Below are positions 8,633 through 14,898 of a DNA stretch of 14,898 bases, piece after piece. Position 1 is the first letter of the stretch, and every line of letters starts with the position of its first letter. The position numbers were made by a program, and so were the translations under genes. Source of the stretch: Isohypsibius dastychi (Eukaryota > Tardigrada > Eutardigrada > Parachela > Isohypsibiidae); assembly GCA_034696485.1 (NCBI GenBank), contig JAQIWT010000809.1:1-14898 (forward strand), read 5' to 3'. Below the pieces are notes generated by a model that was not told where the DNA came from, made no database searches, and saw nothing but the letters and a program-made list of their open reading frames with translations.

Positions 8633-10141
8633 ACATTTGAGGGATTGCTATTCAAGAATGTTGCTTATTATTTAGACGACATCTTATCTGGAGGAGAAAC
8701 TTTCACAGAAGCTTTGAGAAATCTTCGTCTGATTTTGGAGCGACTCAGAAAATCTAATTTCACCATCAATGGCTCGAAATATCGTTTCCTTGTTCACTCA
8801 CTTAAAGTTCTCGGCTCTGTTATTGACAAAAATGGGATGTCACTTGACAAAGAGAAAAGAGTTGCAATAACCGATTTCTCAATTCCCAAAACACAGAGAG
8901 ATGTTCGCTCGTTTGTGTCCCTCTGCAGCTACTACCGAAAACACATTCTGGGTTTTGCGGACATAGTTATCCCCCTTACAGAGCTTTATTCTGGCCCAGC
9001 GGTTAAGGGCTCTACAAAAATTTCGTGGGAAGAAAAACATCAGCCGGCTTTTGATCTTTTGAAACAAAAGATGTCCAGCGCACCTGAATTGGCTTGGTTC
9101 AACCCCACCTCAGATTCTCAGCTCCGCACAGACGCTAGTCAGTACTGTATTGAAGCGATCTTCTTACAGAAACATGATGACTCTTTCCGAATTGTTGCTC
9201 ATACATCTCGTAAACTCAACAAACCCGAATCCAATTTAGCCACAACAGAAAGAGAACTTCTAGCTATTGTATTTGCGACACAAAAGTTTCGCCATTACTT
9301 GCTTGGGATTCCAGTAAAGGTTTACACCGATCATGTCTCGCTGACATATTTTGAATCTCTGAGAACCATGAATAACAAACCACAACGTTGGGCAATCCGC
9401 TTAAGTGAATTTAATCTTCGTATCTTGTACAAAAAAGGCGCAGCAAACGCTGACGCAGATGCTATCAGCCGAGCATCCCCAACTGGCCCTCCAACTGAAG
9501 ACTTTGAGGATGCCATGTACTTAATATACGAGATCCGAGATGTCGACATGCGAAAGCTCCAACTGGACGACCACTTTTGTAGCCCACTCATTGCGTTCTT
9601 AGAAGGGCAAACCGACTGCATTATAGTTACCAAGCGTCTGATTCGCCAAGGCCGGAGTTTTACTTTGGATGAGGGCATTCTGTATTACAAAGCAGTTCGT
9701 GATAACGAACCTGTTAAACTTCTCGTTATTCCTGAAGAAATGCGAAGAGATCTGTTCGAGACCATACATGACAAAGCCTTGTCGCATCTGTCATTCAAAA
9801 AATGTCTTGACTTGTTGATCCATCGTTTTTACTGGAAGGTAATGAGTCGATTTCTTCGAACATTCATTGCCTCTTGTCCAAAATGTCAGAAGCATAATGC
9901 TGTGACGACGGCTAAGATGGGTCGACTTCATCCTGCACCAGTTCCACATAACCCTTTTGAATTCTTAGCGATTGATGTTGTGGGCAAACTAATCCGCAGC
10001 AGCGAAGGTTATGAATACATTGTCACTGCGATTGACCATTTCTCTAACTACATCATTGCTCGCTCCATTCGGCAAGGTACAGCACTAGAGTGTGCCAAAT
10101 TTCTGATCTATGACGTTTTTCTGAGATTTGGCTTTCCCTAA
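8633..10141 (+). pseudogene. pol: Reverse transcriptase C-half, RNase H and integrase core (498-codon frame from 8645)
   Basis: This is the longest intact part of the element. It starts with the RT catalytic YLDD (Asp codons 8675 and 8678), continues through the Gypsy RT thumb/connection (SFVSLCSYYRKHI), then RNase H with all four acidic positions visible (D at 9131 in LRTDAS, E in TERELLAIVFATQKFRHYLLG near 9254, D at 9329 in YTDH, D at 9458 in NADADAISR). Integrase follows: an HHCC domain from about 9760 (IHDKALSH, then CPKC near 9876) and the first DDE aspartate at 9974 (AIDVVG). TAA 10139-10141 interrupts the core right after the FGFP motif, and homology resumes in the same frame. The HHCC His-His spacing is one shorter than usual. 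Confidence 0.92.
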
Positions 10142-10456
10142 ATCCTATTATCAGATAATGGAACTACTTTCACCGCTCAACTGATTAAACATGTTGTTGA
10201 TTACATGCAAATAAAACACAAATCCACAACTCCCTATTCCCCCTGGCAAAACGGCAGATTGGGACGCTTTCATCGAGTTCTAGGCGAAAAACTGAAATCA
10301 CTGGTCAACCCAGACCAGCGAAACTGGGCAAAAATGCTACCCTATGTAGTTTTAGTTACAATGTCAGTGTACACTCAGTTTCTAAAGTTTCTCCGTTTCA
10401 AGTCATCCACACTTCTCCACCGAAATTCAGCTTCGATTTTGCCTTCCTATACATAA
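10142..10456 (+). pseudogene. pol: Integrase core, second half, with mutated catalytic Glu
   Basis: In the same frame as the preceding segment, LSDNGTTFTAQL gives the second catalytic Asp (codon 10154, 59 residues after the first). TTPYSPWQNGRLGRFHRVLG follows. The residue exactly 35 positions after that Asp, where the DDE Glu must be, is Gly (GGA, 10262-10264), one base from GAA. Homology then shifts near 10350 into another frame (SYNVSVHSVSKVSPFQVIH to about 10447) and again near 10450. The tail of the original frame to 10456 is therefore not genuine. With the Glu lost, strand transfer would be abolished even if the frames were open. Confidence 0.85.
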
Positions 10457-10928
10457 CAAACATCCGTTTCTCGACCAAATTCTTGACAACACTCAGGATA
10501 TTTATGCCAGAATTCGACATAACCAAATGACTCACAAAAAATGGAGCAAGAAATATTTTGATGAAACCCGCAAAGAACATACACTCAAGGTCGGAGACAA
10601 AGTTCGAATGCTCTCCCCCTCTCTTGAACCTGGTTTATCCACCAAACTGTATAACTTTTATCGCGGTCCATTTACAATTTTAAGTCAGAAGAGGCCTAAT
10701 TCGTTTATCATTGACTATGAAATCCATGGCGTCTCTCAAGCAGTCAATTTAGCCCAACTTCTCCATTACGTCGACCGAGAGGTTGAGATTGCAAAATATG
10801 ATGCACAAGCAGGAGGAGAGCACTCCTCTTCTAGCTCGGATGATGACAGCGATCATCCCGTATCTGTCCCTGCTCCCCGCAGGAACAGCTCCAGTGACTC
10901 TGATGAGGACCTCGCAAATCCTTCTTAG
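10457..10928 (+). pseudogene. pol: Integrase C-terminal domain with GPF module and Ser/Asp-rich tail
   Basis: The frame is open from just after 10455 (KHPFLDQILDNTQDIYARI), with an internal ATG at 10527. It contains the basic helix KKWSKKYFDETRKEH, the SH3-like start LKVGDKVRM, and the GPY/F module (KLYNFYRGPFTIL, GPF codons 10665-10673, then VNLAQLLHY). This module helps target-site and DNA binding in Ty3/Gypsy integrases. After it comes a low-complexity acidic Ser tail (SSSSSDDDSD, then NSSSDSDEDL) to TAG 10926-10928. No chromodomain is seen. Beyond the TAG the same frame stays open to 11252, so the stop may be a late lesion. Confidence 0.8.
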
Positions 10929-11371
10929 CCTCAATCCAAAACTCATACTCAAAGTCTTCCACCAAAACAGAAGACTTTTCGATCGGTTGGAAAACCACAA
11001 TCTCCCAACTTAGTTCAAAAGAAAGCTGTTCATTTCAAAAACACTTCACACGTGGGAACTCCTTTACCTTCAGTTTCTACCGCTGGTGGGACACCACCGT
11101 CAACTCCAACCATGAGACGCAATTCCACTCCAATAGTGGAAACCGCAACAGTGACAACAACCGCAACGGTGAGCCTGAACTTCGTCGGGGAACTCGCACT
11201 CACGCTCCACCACAGCGCTATGGATTCTCGCAAAAAATCCAACTGCTTTTAGGACTCCTGTTCCTTCTCTTCACCGCTGTTTCAGGTTTAGAACTTGAAG
11301 TCTGTGACTGTCAGAATCCTCAAAATCTAGGGATCCTCGACTTAAGAGTTAAGACACTTCACACAATGTGA
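10907..11371 (+). pseudogene. env: env-like gene, N-terminal part with hydrophobic leader, overlapping the pol tail
   Basis: A frame different from pol is open for about 155 codons without an ATG. Its N-terminal half is Ser/Asn/Arg-rich. It ends with a clear hydrophobic leader (IQLLLGLLFLLFTAVSG, about 11240-11290) and the start of a Cys-containing ectodomain (LELEVCDC...LGILDL). The absence of an ATG suggests that translation began on an upstream exon joined by splicing. A pyrimidine-rich acceptor at 11072-11073 lies inside it. Between 10929 and 11252 the pol frame is open too, giving a Pro/Thr-rich peptide (TPTMRRNSTPIVETATV), so this stretch could be read in two frames. The frame ends at TGA 11369-11371, and homology continues one frame over from 11367. 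Confidence 0.6.
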
Positions 11372-12278
11372 TACCGATTTTAAAATCCCAAAATCTGTTC
11401 CGGTAACTTACAGTCTTTACGCAATCGAGGCAGCTTCTACAAAATTTTAAGCTTTTGTCTGAAAAACCACTTTTGAGACTGTCATCGTCAGGACTTTCTT
11501 CTTTGGATCCTTTCGTACTCAAAGGACCCCAGCTCAGCGTCACATCACTGACGACGAATGTCGCCGTATTAGTGATTCTCTTTCGTGTTTCGGCAACGAC
11601 ATGAAGAAGTCGTCTTCTGCAAACGTCCGGACTTTTCTTGCTGAGCCGGATCATGAATCCTTCTGGCTTACGACTCAAACCACAACTGTGGTTCACTGCA
11701 ACTTGAAGCAGGTGACTCTTACACAGGAAACGGAGTCCTCTGTCATTCTTTTCGCTAGCGGACCACTTGGGAACGACCGTAGAAAAGGCTCCGCTTCAGT
11801 CGGTTTTCTTACTTATATTTGGGCTCCATCGAATCATCTTGACCCCAAACCATGCACAGCCTCTTCTTTCGTCAATGAAAGTGGTCTTCTTCACCCTTTA
11901 GAGAATTCTCGGGTAAGAATTCGAGATTCTCGTCGACAAGCTGAATTTATCGTCAGCATCAATCGTACTTCTCTGCCTTCGTGCACGCGTCTCAACTGTT
12001 CTCCCGACACAACCCTCTTCAACATTGTCAGTGAATACAGAAGAGTTTATGTTTCTTACAAACTTAACGACACTAGACAGGCTCCAGATCATCAATACCT
12101 ATATTCTCGCTCAAAACCGGAAGTTTCTCAGCGAATCAGAGACACTTGGCCAAAATATGCAACAAGCAACCACACGTCGTTTCGCCCGACCAATGACTCG
12201 CACTTCACCTTTGCAACCTTACGCGCCAACTTTCCCTCCTGTGATTACACCAAAAACAGGTACCATACCCTGGATTGA
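11367..12278 (+). pseudogene. env: env-like ectodomain, broken
   Basis: Continuing in the frame of 11367: CDTDFKIPKSVPVTYSLY, TAA 11448, TGA 11460, a patterned stretch FFFGSF, a DDECRRISDSLSCFGN motif with paired cysteines, then FWLTTQTTTVVHCNLKQVTL and further cysteines near 11850 and 11980-12000. N-x-S/T sequons occur in NESG, NRTS, NDTR, NHTS and NDSH. The order (hydrophobic leader, cysteine-bearing secreted domain, sequons, stalk, anchor) and the position after integrase indicate an envelope-type glycoprotein for cell attachment or fusion. I do not see a furin-type site or a certain fusion peptide. The Cys pattern reminds me of glycoproteins of invertebrate negative-strand RNA viruses (chuvirus type), but this is from general recollection and unproven. 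After about 12055 the neighbouring frame is more convincing. Confidence 0.6.
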
Positions 12279-12513
12279 TCAAACTGACGACTACGAACGA
12301 ACAACTTGGGAAACAACGGAACTTACTTCCGAATCGACAACAATATCTCAAGTGTGGAATACGGCATACCATCCAGATCCAGAAACTACCACCACAGAGT
12401 CTCCTCGAACTGTTCCAACTCCAACTCCAACTCCAACTCCAACTGTTCCAAAGCCTTTATTAACCATTTTGGAGTGGCCAGTACACCGGTCAACGGGGCC
12501 TTCAGTTGACTAA
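12025..12513 (+). pseudogene. env: env-like membrane-proximal region: helix then Pro/Thr-rich stalk
   Basis: The frame has an internal ATG at 12025. After about 12050 it carries a hydrophobic/charged helical stretch (TLDRLQIINTYILAQNRKFL) that fits the ectodomain continuation, then a strongly Thr/Pro/Ser-rich segment with a (Pro-Thr) run coded by the hexamer array at 12415-12444. This would be a mucin-like, O-glycosylatable stalk. TAA 12511-12513 ends it next to a run of seven A's, a likely slippage or indel site, and a membrane-anchor-like stretch follows in another frame. Confidence 0.5.
12415..12444 (+). repeat. (CCAACT)x5 microsatellite
   Basis: Five perfect CCAACT hexamers encode alternating Pro-Thr in the env-like stalk. 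Such in-frame hexamers expand and contract without breaking the reading frame, so stalk length could vary among copies. Confidence 0.9.
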
Positions 12514-12638
12514 AAAAAGCCTTTATAGCCTTCATGGTCAACGTAGCCTTACTCTTCCCTTGCCAGGTCATTTTGGTTACTCCGATTGCCAGGTGGGATT
12601 TTTTCCACCCCGAGTCAGTCTACCAATACCGTGTGTGA
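12510..12638 (+). pseudogene. env: env-like membrane-anchor segment
   Basis: The frame from 12510 reads LKKAFIAFMVNVALLFPC and QVILVTPIARW, about 23 mostly hydrophobic residues flanked by Lys-Lys and Arg-Trp. It then gives a short tail to TGA 12636-12638. A single membrane span near the C-terminus with a short cytoplasmic tail is what an envelope protein would have. It is out of frame with the stalk by the length change near the A7 run. The span is interrupted by a Pro-Cys, so the anchor assignment is moderate. Confidence 0.4.
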
Positions 12639-13486
12639 TAGTCAGCGAAAACTATATCAGACCAAGCTTACTAATTTATTGATTCTGGCTGGCTCGAGGA
12701 GGATTTATCACCCGCGGTCTATAAATTGCTACAGAAACTGCTTTTCTTGCGCTAAAATTAGAAGAAATTCGAGATACCAAAGCAAAAAAAACACTGACAA
12801 AAAAATGAACAAGCAAGCACAATACCGGTAGTTAGCACAGCCGTACATCATATGATTTGCGCAAGTATGCTTCATATAAGAGCAGCAAAGCTTGTTAGTT
12901 TTCCTGTCTTCTTTTGGCGAACAAATATGACAACAAACTACAACTAATTATTAAAAAATATAAATTATAGATGAAGATTGTTTGATCCGGCATTCGGGTT
13001 TGCTAGGCGATCTGGGAAATGGAAAATCATTTTGATCGAAGGAGTTTCCGATGATTTAGACGTTTGTTGAATGAAGAAGGAGGCTTAGATATGGATAAAC
13101 TGGAGTTCTCCTCGTCATGGAACATGTAAACATCTTCGAAATCTCCCATTTCAAGCACGGGAAAACAATATTTATTCACGAGCACAATATAAGGATTTCT
13201 GATGGTTGGCCCAAATGATTTGCAGAAAATACGTCAGACTGGACGGTTAACCGGTTGGTGTGGCCAAAAGCAGTGGTCTATGATTCAGGACCCCTAACAC
13301 CCTTCACGGCACTGAATATCTGTTAGGCAATAATCTCAGGTGTTGTGTTTCCGAACTGCTGACAACTAAACAAAGTGACCATTTGGGGATGGATGCCATT
13401 TAGTGTCGAAAATGCTTGAATATTTAGGGTCTCACGTTTTGAAACGTTGAAAAATAAGCCCGCCAAAAAAAATGAAAATGAATAGT
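12639..13486. other. No supported gene; expected 3' UTR/3' LTR region not recognised
   Basis: A plus frame 12586-12831 (81 codons, basic and Cys-containing tail) overlaps the anchor segment and has no domain. A TATAAAT at 12720 and purine runs near 12696 were examined as LTR or PPT features, but no sequence matching 4625-4839 was found. The rest is AT-rich with no repeats of note apart from a small AACCGGTT palindrome at 13248-13255. Confidence 0.5.
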
Positions 13487-13545
13487 GGGGGAGGGGGACT
13501 AAATGTTCGCTGAAAGCGAACATAACAAAACCCCGGAGGGGTTTT
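13487..13545. other. G-rich tract followed by two back-to-back hairpins
   Basis: GGGGGAGGGGG occupies 13487-13497. It is followed by the hairpin ATGTTCGCT-gaa-AGCGAACAT (13503-13523, 9-bp perfect arms) and then AAAACCCC-gga-GGGGTTTT (13527-13545, 8-bp perfect arms, then another T). The second hairpin resembles a Rho-independent terminator in both directions. In a eukaryotic setting it more likely marks a transposon end, a cruciform or a structured RNA. The purine tract could also be a polypurine tract, but no LTR follows. Confidence 0.6.
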
Positions 13546-13753
13546 TCGGTATCTCATTTAATAGATTGGGTTGGCATTGGCAATAGTAAAACAGGGGTGT
13601 AAGGGTCGGCTATGGTGCAACAGCAGTTCTCGGGTTGGCCATAGTGGGGCACCCTTATTTTTGTGCCACTTGGATTTGAGACTTTTGGATCATGGGGACC
13701 GGGAGCTGTGGGCCTGGTCAAAGAAATTAGTCGTGAAATGACTAACAAAACTA
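13546..13753. other. No gene seen
   Basis: A minus-strand frame (13769-13554) is open but Pro/Ser-rich without any domain, and it runs into the MITE end, so it is not credible. The stretch ends with the TA at 13752-13753 that borders the MITE. Confidence 0.5.
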
Positions 13754-13872
13754 CAGTGGACTTCGGCACTAAGCATAGTTAGCTTCAAGAATAATTAAAA
13801 CTTGTGTCGTCGAGCTGACGTATGGGCTACTTTTAGTGTAGGGTCTGGCATTGAGCTAGAATAGGGGGATTT

Positions 13873-13886
13873 CCGCACTAAGAATA
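13873..13886 (+). repeat. Internal copy of the MITE terminal motif
   Basis: CCGCACTAAGAATA repeats exactly the inner part of the right terminal repeat (in reverse complement) and is oriented like the left end, about 120 bases in from it. A transposase could bind such a subterminal copy, or it may be the scar of an earlier nested end. Confidence 0.65.
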
Positions 13887-14287
13887 ATAGATCCCTTGTC
13901 AGATGGACTCAACTATTCAACACTGTATTGTTATGGTTTCCTAATTTCTGATTCTTGTGCTTGTTTGCGTTTCTCCTTGACTTCTACCACTGAATTTAGA
14001 CTGAACAGCCGTCGGTTTTGAGAACAATCATGAAAAAAAAGGATATCGAAGCTACATGGACCACGGGAATTATCGACAAGCAGAGGGAAGAAGACAAAGC
14101 ATGTTCCTGTTTTCGCTTTCCGAGTCTGATGTTGAAAACTCTTCGAAAACTAGTTTGCCTGAATGAAATCTTCGCTAGAATACTTTTCCCATGCTTTTTT
14201 TCCGCCGGAAACTCAAAAGTCACCTCATGGAATTGTTTACGTCACATGCCTCTTAAACAGGAATAATGTTGTGGTTTCGCCCGCAAC

Positions 14288-14310
14288 AAGAATAGCCAAA
14301 CTCTATTCTT
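14288..14310. repeat. Hairpin inside the right MITE end
   Basis: AAGAATAG (14288-14295) and CTATTCTT (14303-14310) form perfect 8-bp arms around a 7-base loop. The right end thus carries a sub-inverted repeat that the left end lacks. Confidence 0.65.
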
Positions 14311-14329
14311 AGTGCGGTAGTCCACTGTA

Positions 14330-14710
14330 ATAAATCTCGATCACTTTCTTCCTTACGTCAGAAGATTCCTCTGAATATTCAGCATGGTAACGCTGTTTGT
14401 GTTCTCGGCACTCCGCCCAACTCTAGAGATCTTGATGAGAATTATTATGGTTTTGAATGGAATTCCTTGTAAGCTGGTTTTGTAGCCAGCGTCTTGATTG
14501 TGACCTGCTGTGTACATGTTGCTAATTAAAAATTCAATCCGTACAAAATTAAACAAAATTTTAACGCAAATAATGGTGGGCCGGTGTTGCTGCACCATAC
14601 GGCCTAACTGTGATTTCGGGATTTGATGCATCCCATTCCCGTCCTTGTTGGTAACCAGGTCAAACTATCACGGCTAAACCACGCAGTGCCTGATTTTATG
14701 TTTAAAAATG
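14330..14710. other. No gene seen
   Basis: AT-rich sequence with one 92-codon minus-strand frame (14631-14353) of no recognisable family. No splice-bounded exon or RNA gene was found. Confidence 0.5.
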
Positions 14711-14715
14711 CACTT

Positions 14716-14757
14716 CCAGTACCAAACGCTACTAACGCTAGTAGCGTTGGGTACTGG
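14716..14757. repeat. 42-bp near-perfect palindrome
   Basis: Arms 14716-14734 (CCAGTACCAAACGCTACTA) and 14739-14757 pair with one mismatch in 19, around the 4-base loop ACGC. The symmetry extends weakly outward (TGCA...TGCA). GCACT occurs on both sides (14710-14714, 14757-14761), which might be a short target duplication. Confidence 0.8.
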
Positions 14758-14793
14758 CACTGCATGTGCAAGTGTATGTGAATGCGCCGAATC

Positions 14794-14846
14794 ATAGTGG
14801 TATTAAAGGGACCTGTCCGGACGGACGGACCTTTAATACCACTATG
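14794..14846. mobile_element. 53-bp palindrome flanked by an 8-bp direct repeat, possible minimal hAT-like insertion
   Basis: Arms 14793-14809 and 14830-14846 (CATAGTGGTATTAAAGG and its exact reverse complement) are 17 bp and perfect. The centre is GGAC-rich (about 20 bases). GCCGAATC lies immediately outside on both sides (14786-14793 and 14847-14854). An 8-bp duplication is the hallmark of hAT insertions, and the termini would be ATAGTGG...CACTATG (one base ambiguous). It is far too short to encode anything. Classification is inferred from structure only. Confidence 0.55.
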
Positions 14847-14898
14847 GCCGAATCGAGTCACAGGCTGCAGTGTACTCTGTTCTGCCGAAAAAGTGCAC

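Larger units (their letters stand above)
4625..12638 (+). mobile_element. Degenerate Ty3/Gypsy LTR retrotransposon with an envelope-like third gene (Metaviridae type)
   Basis: The order is LTR, PBS, leader, gag, protease, RT, RNase H, integrase, env-like. RT before integrase, a Ty3/Gypsy-style RT (YLDD) and an integrase ending in a GPF module place it in Ty3/Gypsy rather than Copia. The copy is dead. Visible lesions are frameshifts near 6550, 6940-7000, 8200, 8358, 10350, 10450, 11366 and 12050, in-frame stops at 6669, 8223, 8630, 10139, 11448 and 11460, a broken zinc knuckle, and an integrase active-site Glu replaced by Gly. Features not standard for the family are the C2HC/C2H2 block at 7702-7965 and the 105-bp leader repeats at 5161-5560. 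I could not find a second LTR by eye between 12500 and 14898, so the 3' end is either lost or too diverged, and the right boundary given is only the end of the last recognisable env-like segment. Confidence 0.9.
13754..14327. mobile_element. Tc1/mariner/pogo-type non-autonomous element (MITE), 574 bp, TA-flanked
   Basis: Terminal inverted repeats: left CAGTGGACTTCGGCACTAAG then CATAG (13754-13778), right (reverse complement of 14303-14327) CAGTGGACTACCGCACTAAG then AATAG; 22 of 25 positions match. Both ends abut TA (13752-13753, 14328-14329), the target duplication of the Tc1/mariner/pogo superfamily, and the CAGTGGAC start fits that group. Inside, no transposase is recognisable. An 82-codon plus frame (14018-14266) and minus frames have no DDE or helix-turn-helix motif. 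The element therefore depends on a transposase supplied elsewhere. Confidence 0.75.

Noticed and set aside
12601-12760. Possible 3' LTR (TCAGT at 12614, TATAAAT at 12720)
   Set aside because: The elements are in the wrong order and the sequence does not match 4625-4839.
13487-13504. Polypurine tract followed by TG as start of the 3' LTR
   Set aside because: The sequence after it does not resemble the start of the 5' LTR, and about 850 bases separate it from the env-like end.
13527-13546. True bacterial intrinsic terminator
   Set aside because: The surrounding DNA is eukaryotic in character, with no bacterial gene upstream on either strand.
14018-14266. 82-codon frame inside the MITE as transposase remnant
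   Set aside because: No helix-turn-helix or DDE/D motif, and the opposite strand is equally open.
1-14898. CRISPR arrays, tRNA or rRNA genes
   Set aside because: No regularly spaced short repeats with unique spacers, and no tRNA-like B-box or rRNA-like conserved blocks were seen.

Overview
The window looks like eukaryotic, invertebrate-type DNA. It is moderately AT-rich, has GT-AG splice-type signals and only short host exon candidates, and more than half of it is a decayed retrovirus-like element. There are no ribosome-binding sites, operons or other bacterial gene layout. Nothing in the sequence fixes the species. A small-genome arthropod, tardigrade or similar invertebrate would fit, but this is a guess.

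Layout. (1) Positions 1-4618 are mostly non-coding, with a few exon-like pieces on the + strand: a probable C-terminal exon end (1-92), a signal-peptide exon followed by a second exon (1818-1938 and 2031 onward), an open piece ending at a perfect GTAAGT donor (3946-4044), and a probable last exon with a good 3' splice site (4474-4618). I could not join them into a proven gene model. (2) Positions 4625 to about 12638 are a Ty3/Gypsy-type LTR retrotransposon with an envelope-like third gene. Order: a 5' LTR candidate with TATA box and TCAGT initiators, a primer-binding-site position, a 1.27-kb leader with a roughly 105-bp tandem repeat carrying three perfect TGACGTCA palindromes, gag, a defective zinc knuckle, a retropepsin, an unexpected trio of C2HC/C2H2 fingers, reverse transcriptase, RNase H, integrase with HHCC, DDE and GPF regions, and then an envelope-like frame (hydrophobic leader, Cys-containing ectodomain with N-glycosylation sites, Pro/Thr-rich stalk, membrane-anchor-like segment). 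(3) Positions 12639-14898 hold no convincing gene. They contain several inverted-repeat structures: twin hairpins beside a G-rich tract, a 574-bp TA-flanked MITE, a 42-bp near-perfect palindrome, and a 53-bp palindrome flanked by an 8-bp direct repeat.

The retroelement is dead in this copy. About a dozen frameshifts and in-frame stops break gag, pol and env, the zinc knuckle has lost a cysteine, and the integrase catalytic glutamate (D-x35-E position) reads glycine. No 3' LTR was found by eye. When intact, gag would have built the particle; protease, RT/RNase H and integrase would have made and inserted the DNA copy; and the envelope-like protein may have been made from a spliced mRNA. The leader has a phase-compatible ATG/donor pair for that. 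The parts least like a standard Gypsy element, and most worth a second look, are the zinc-finger block between protease and RT and the phased TGACGTCA repeats in the leader.
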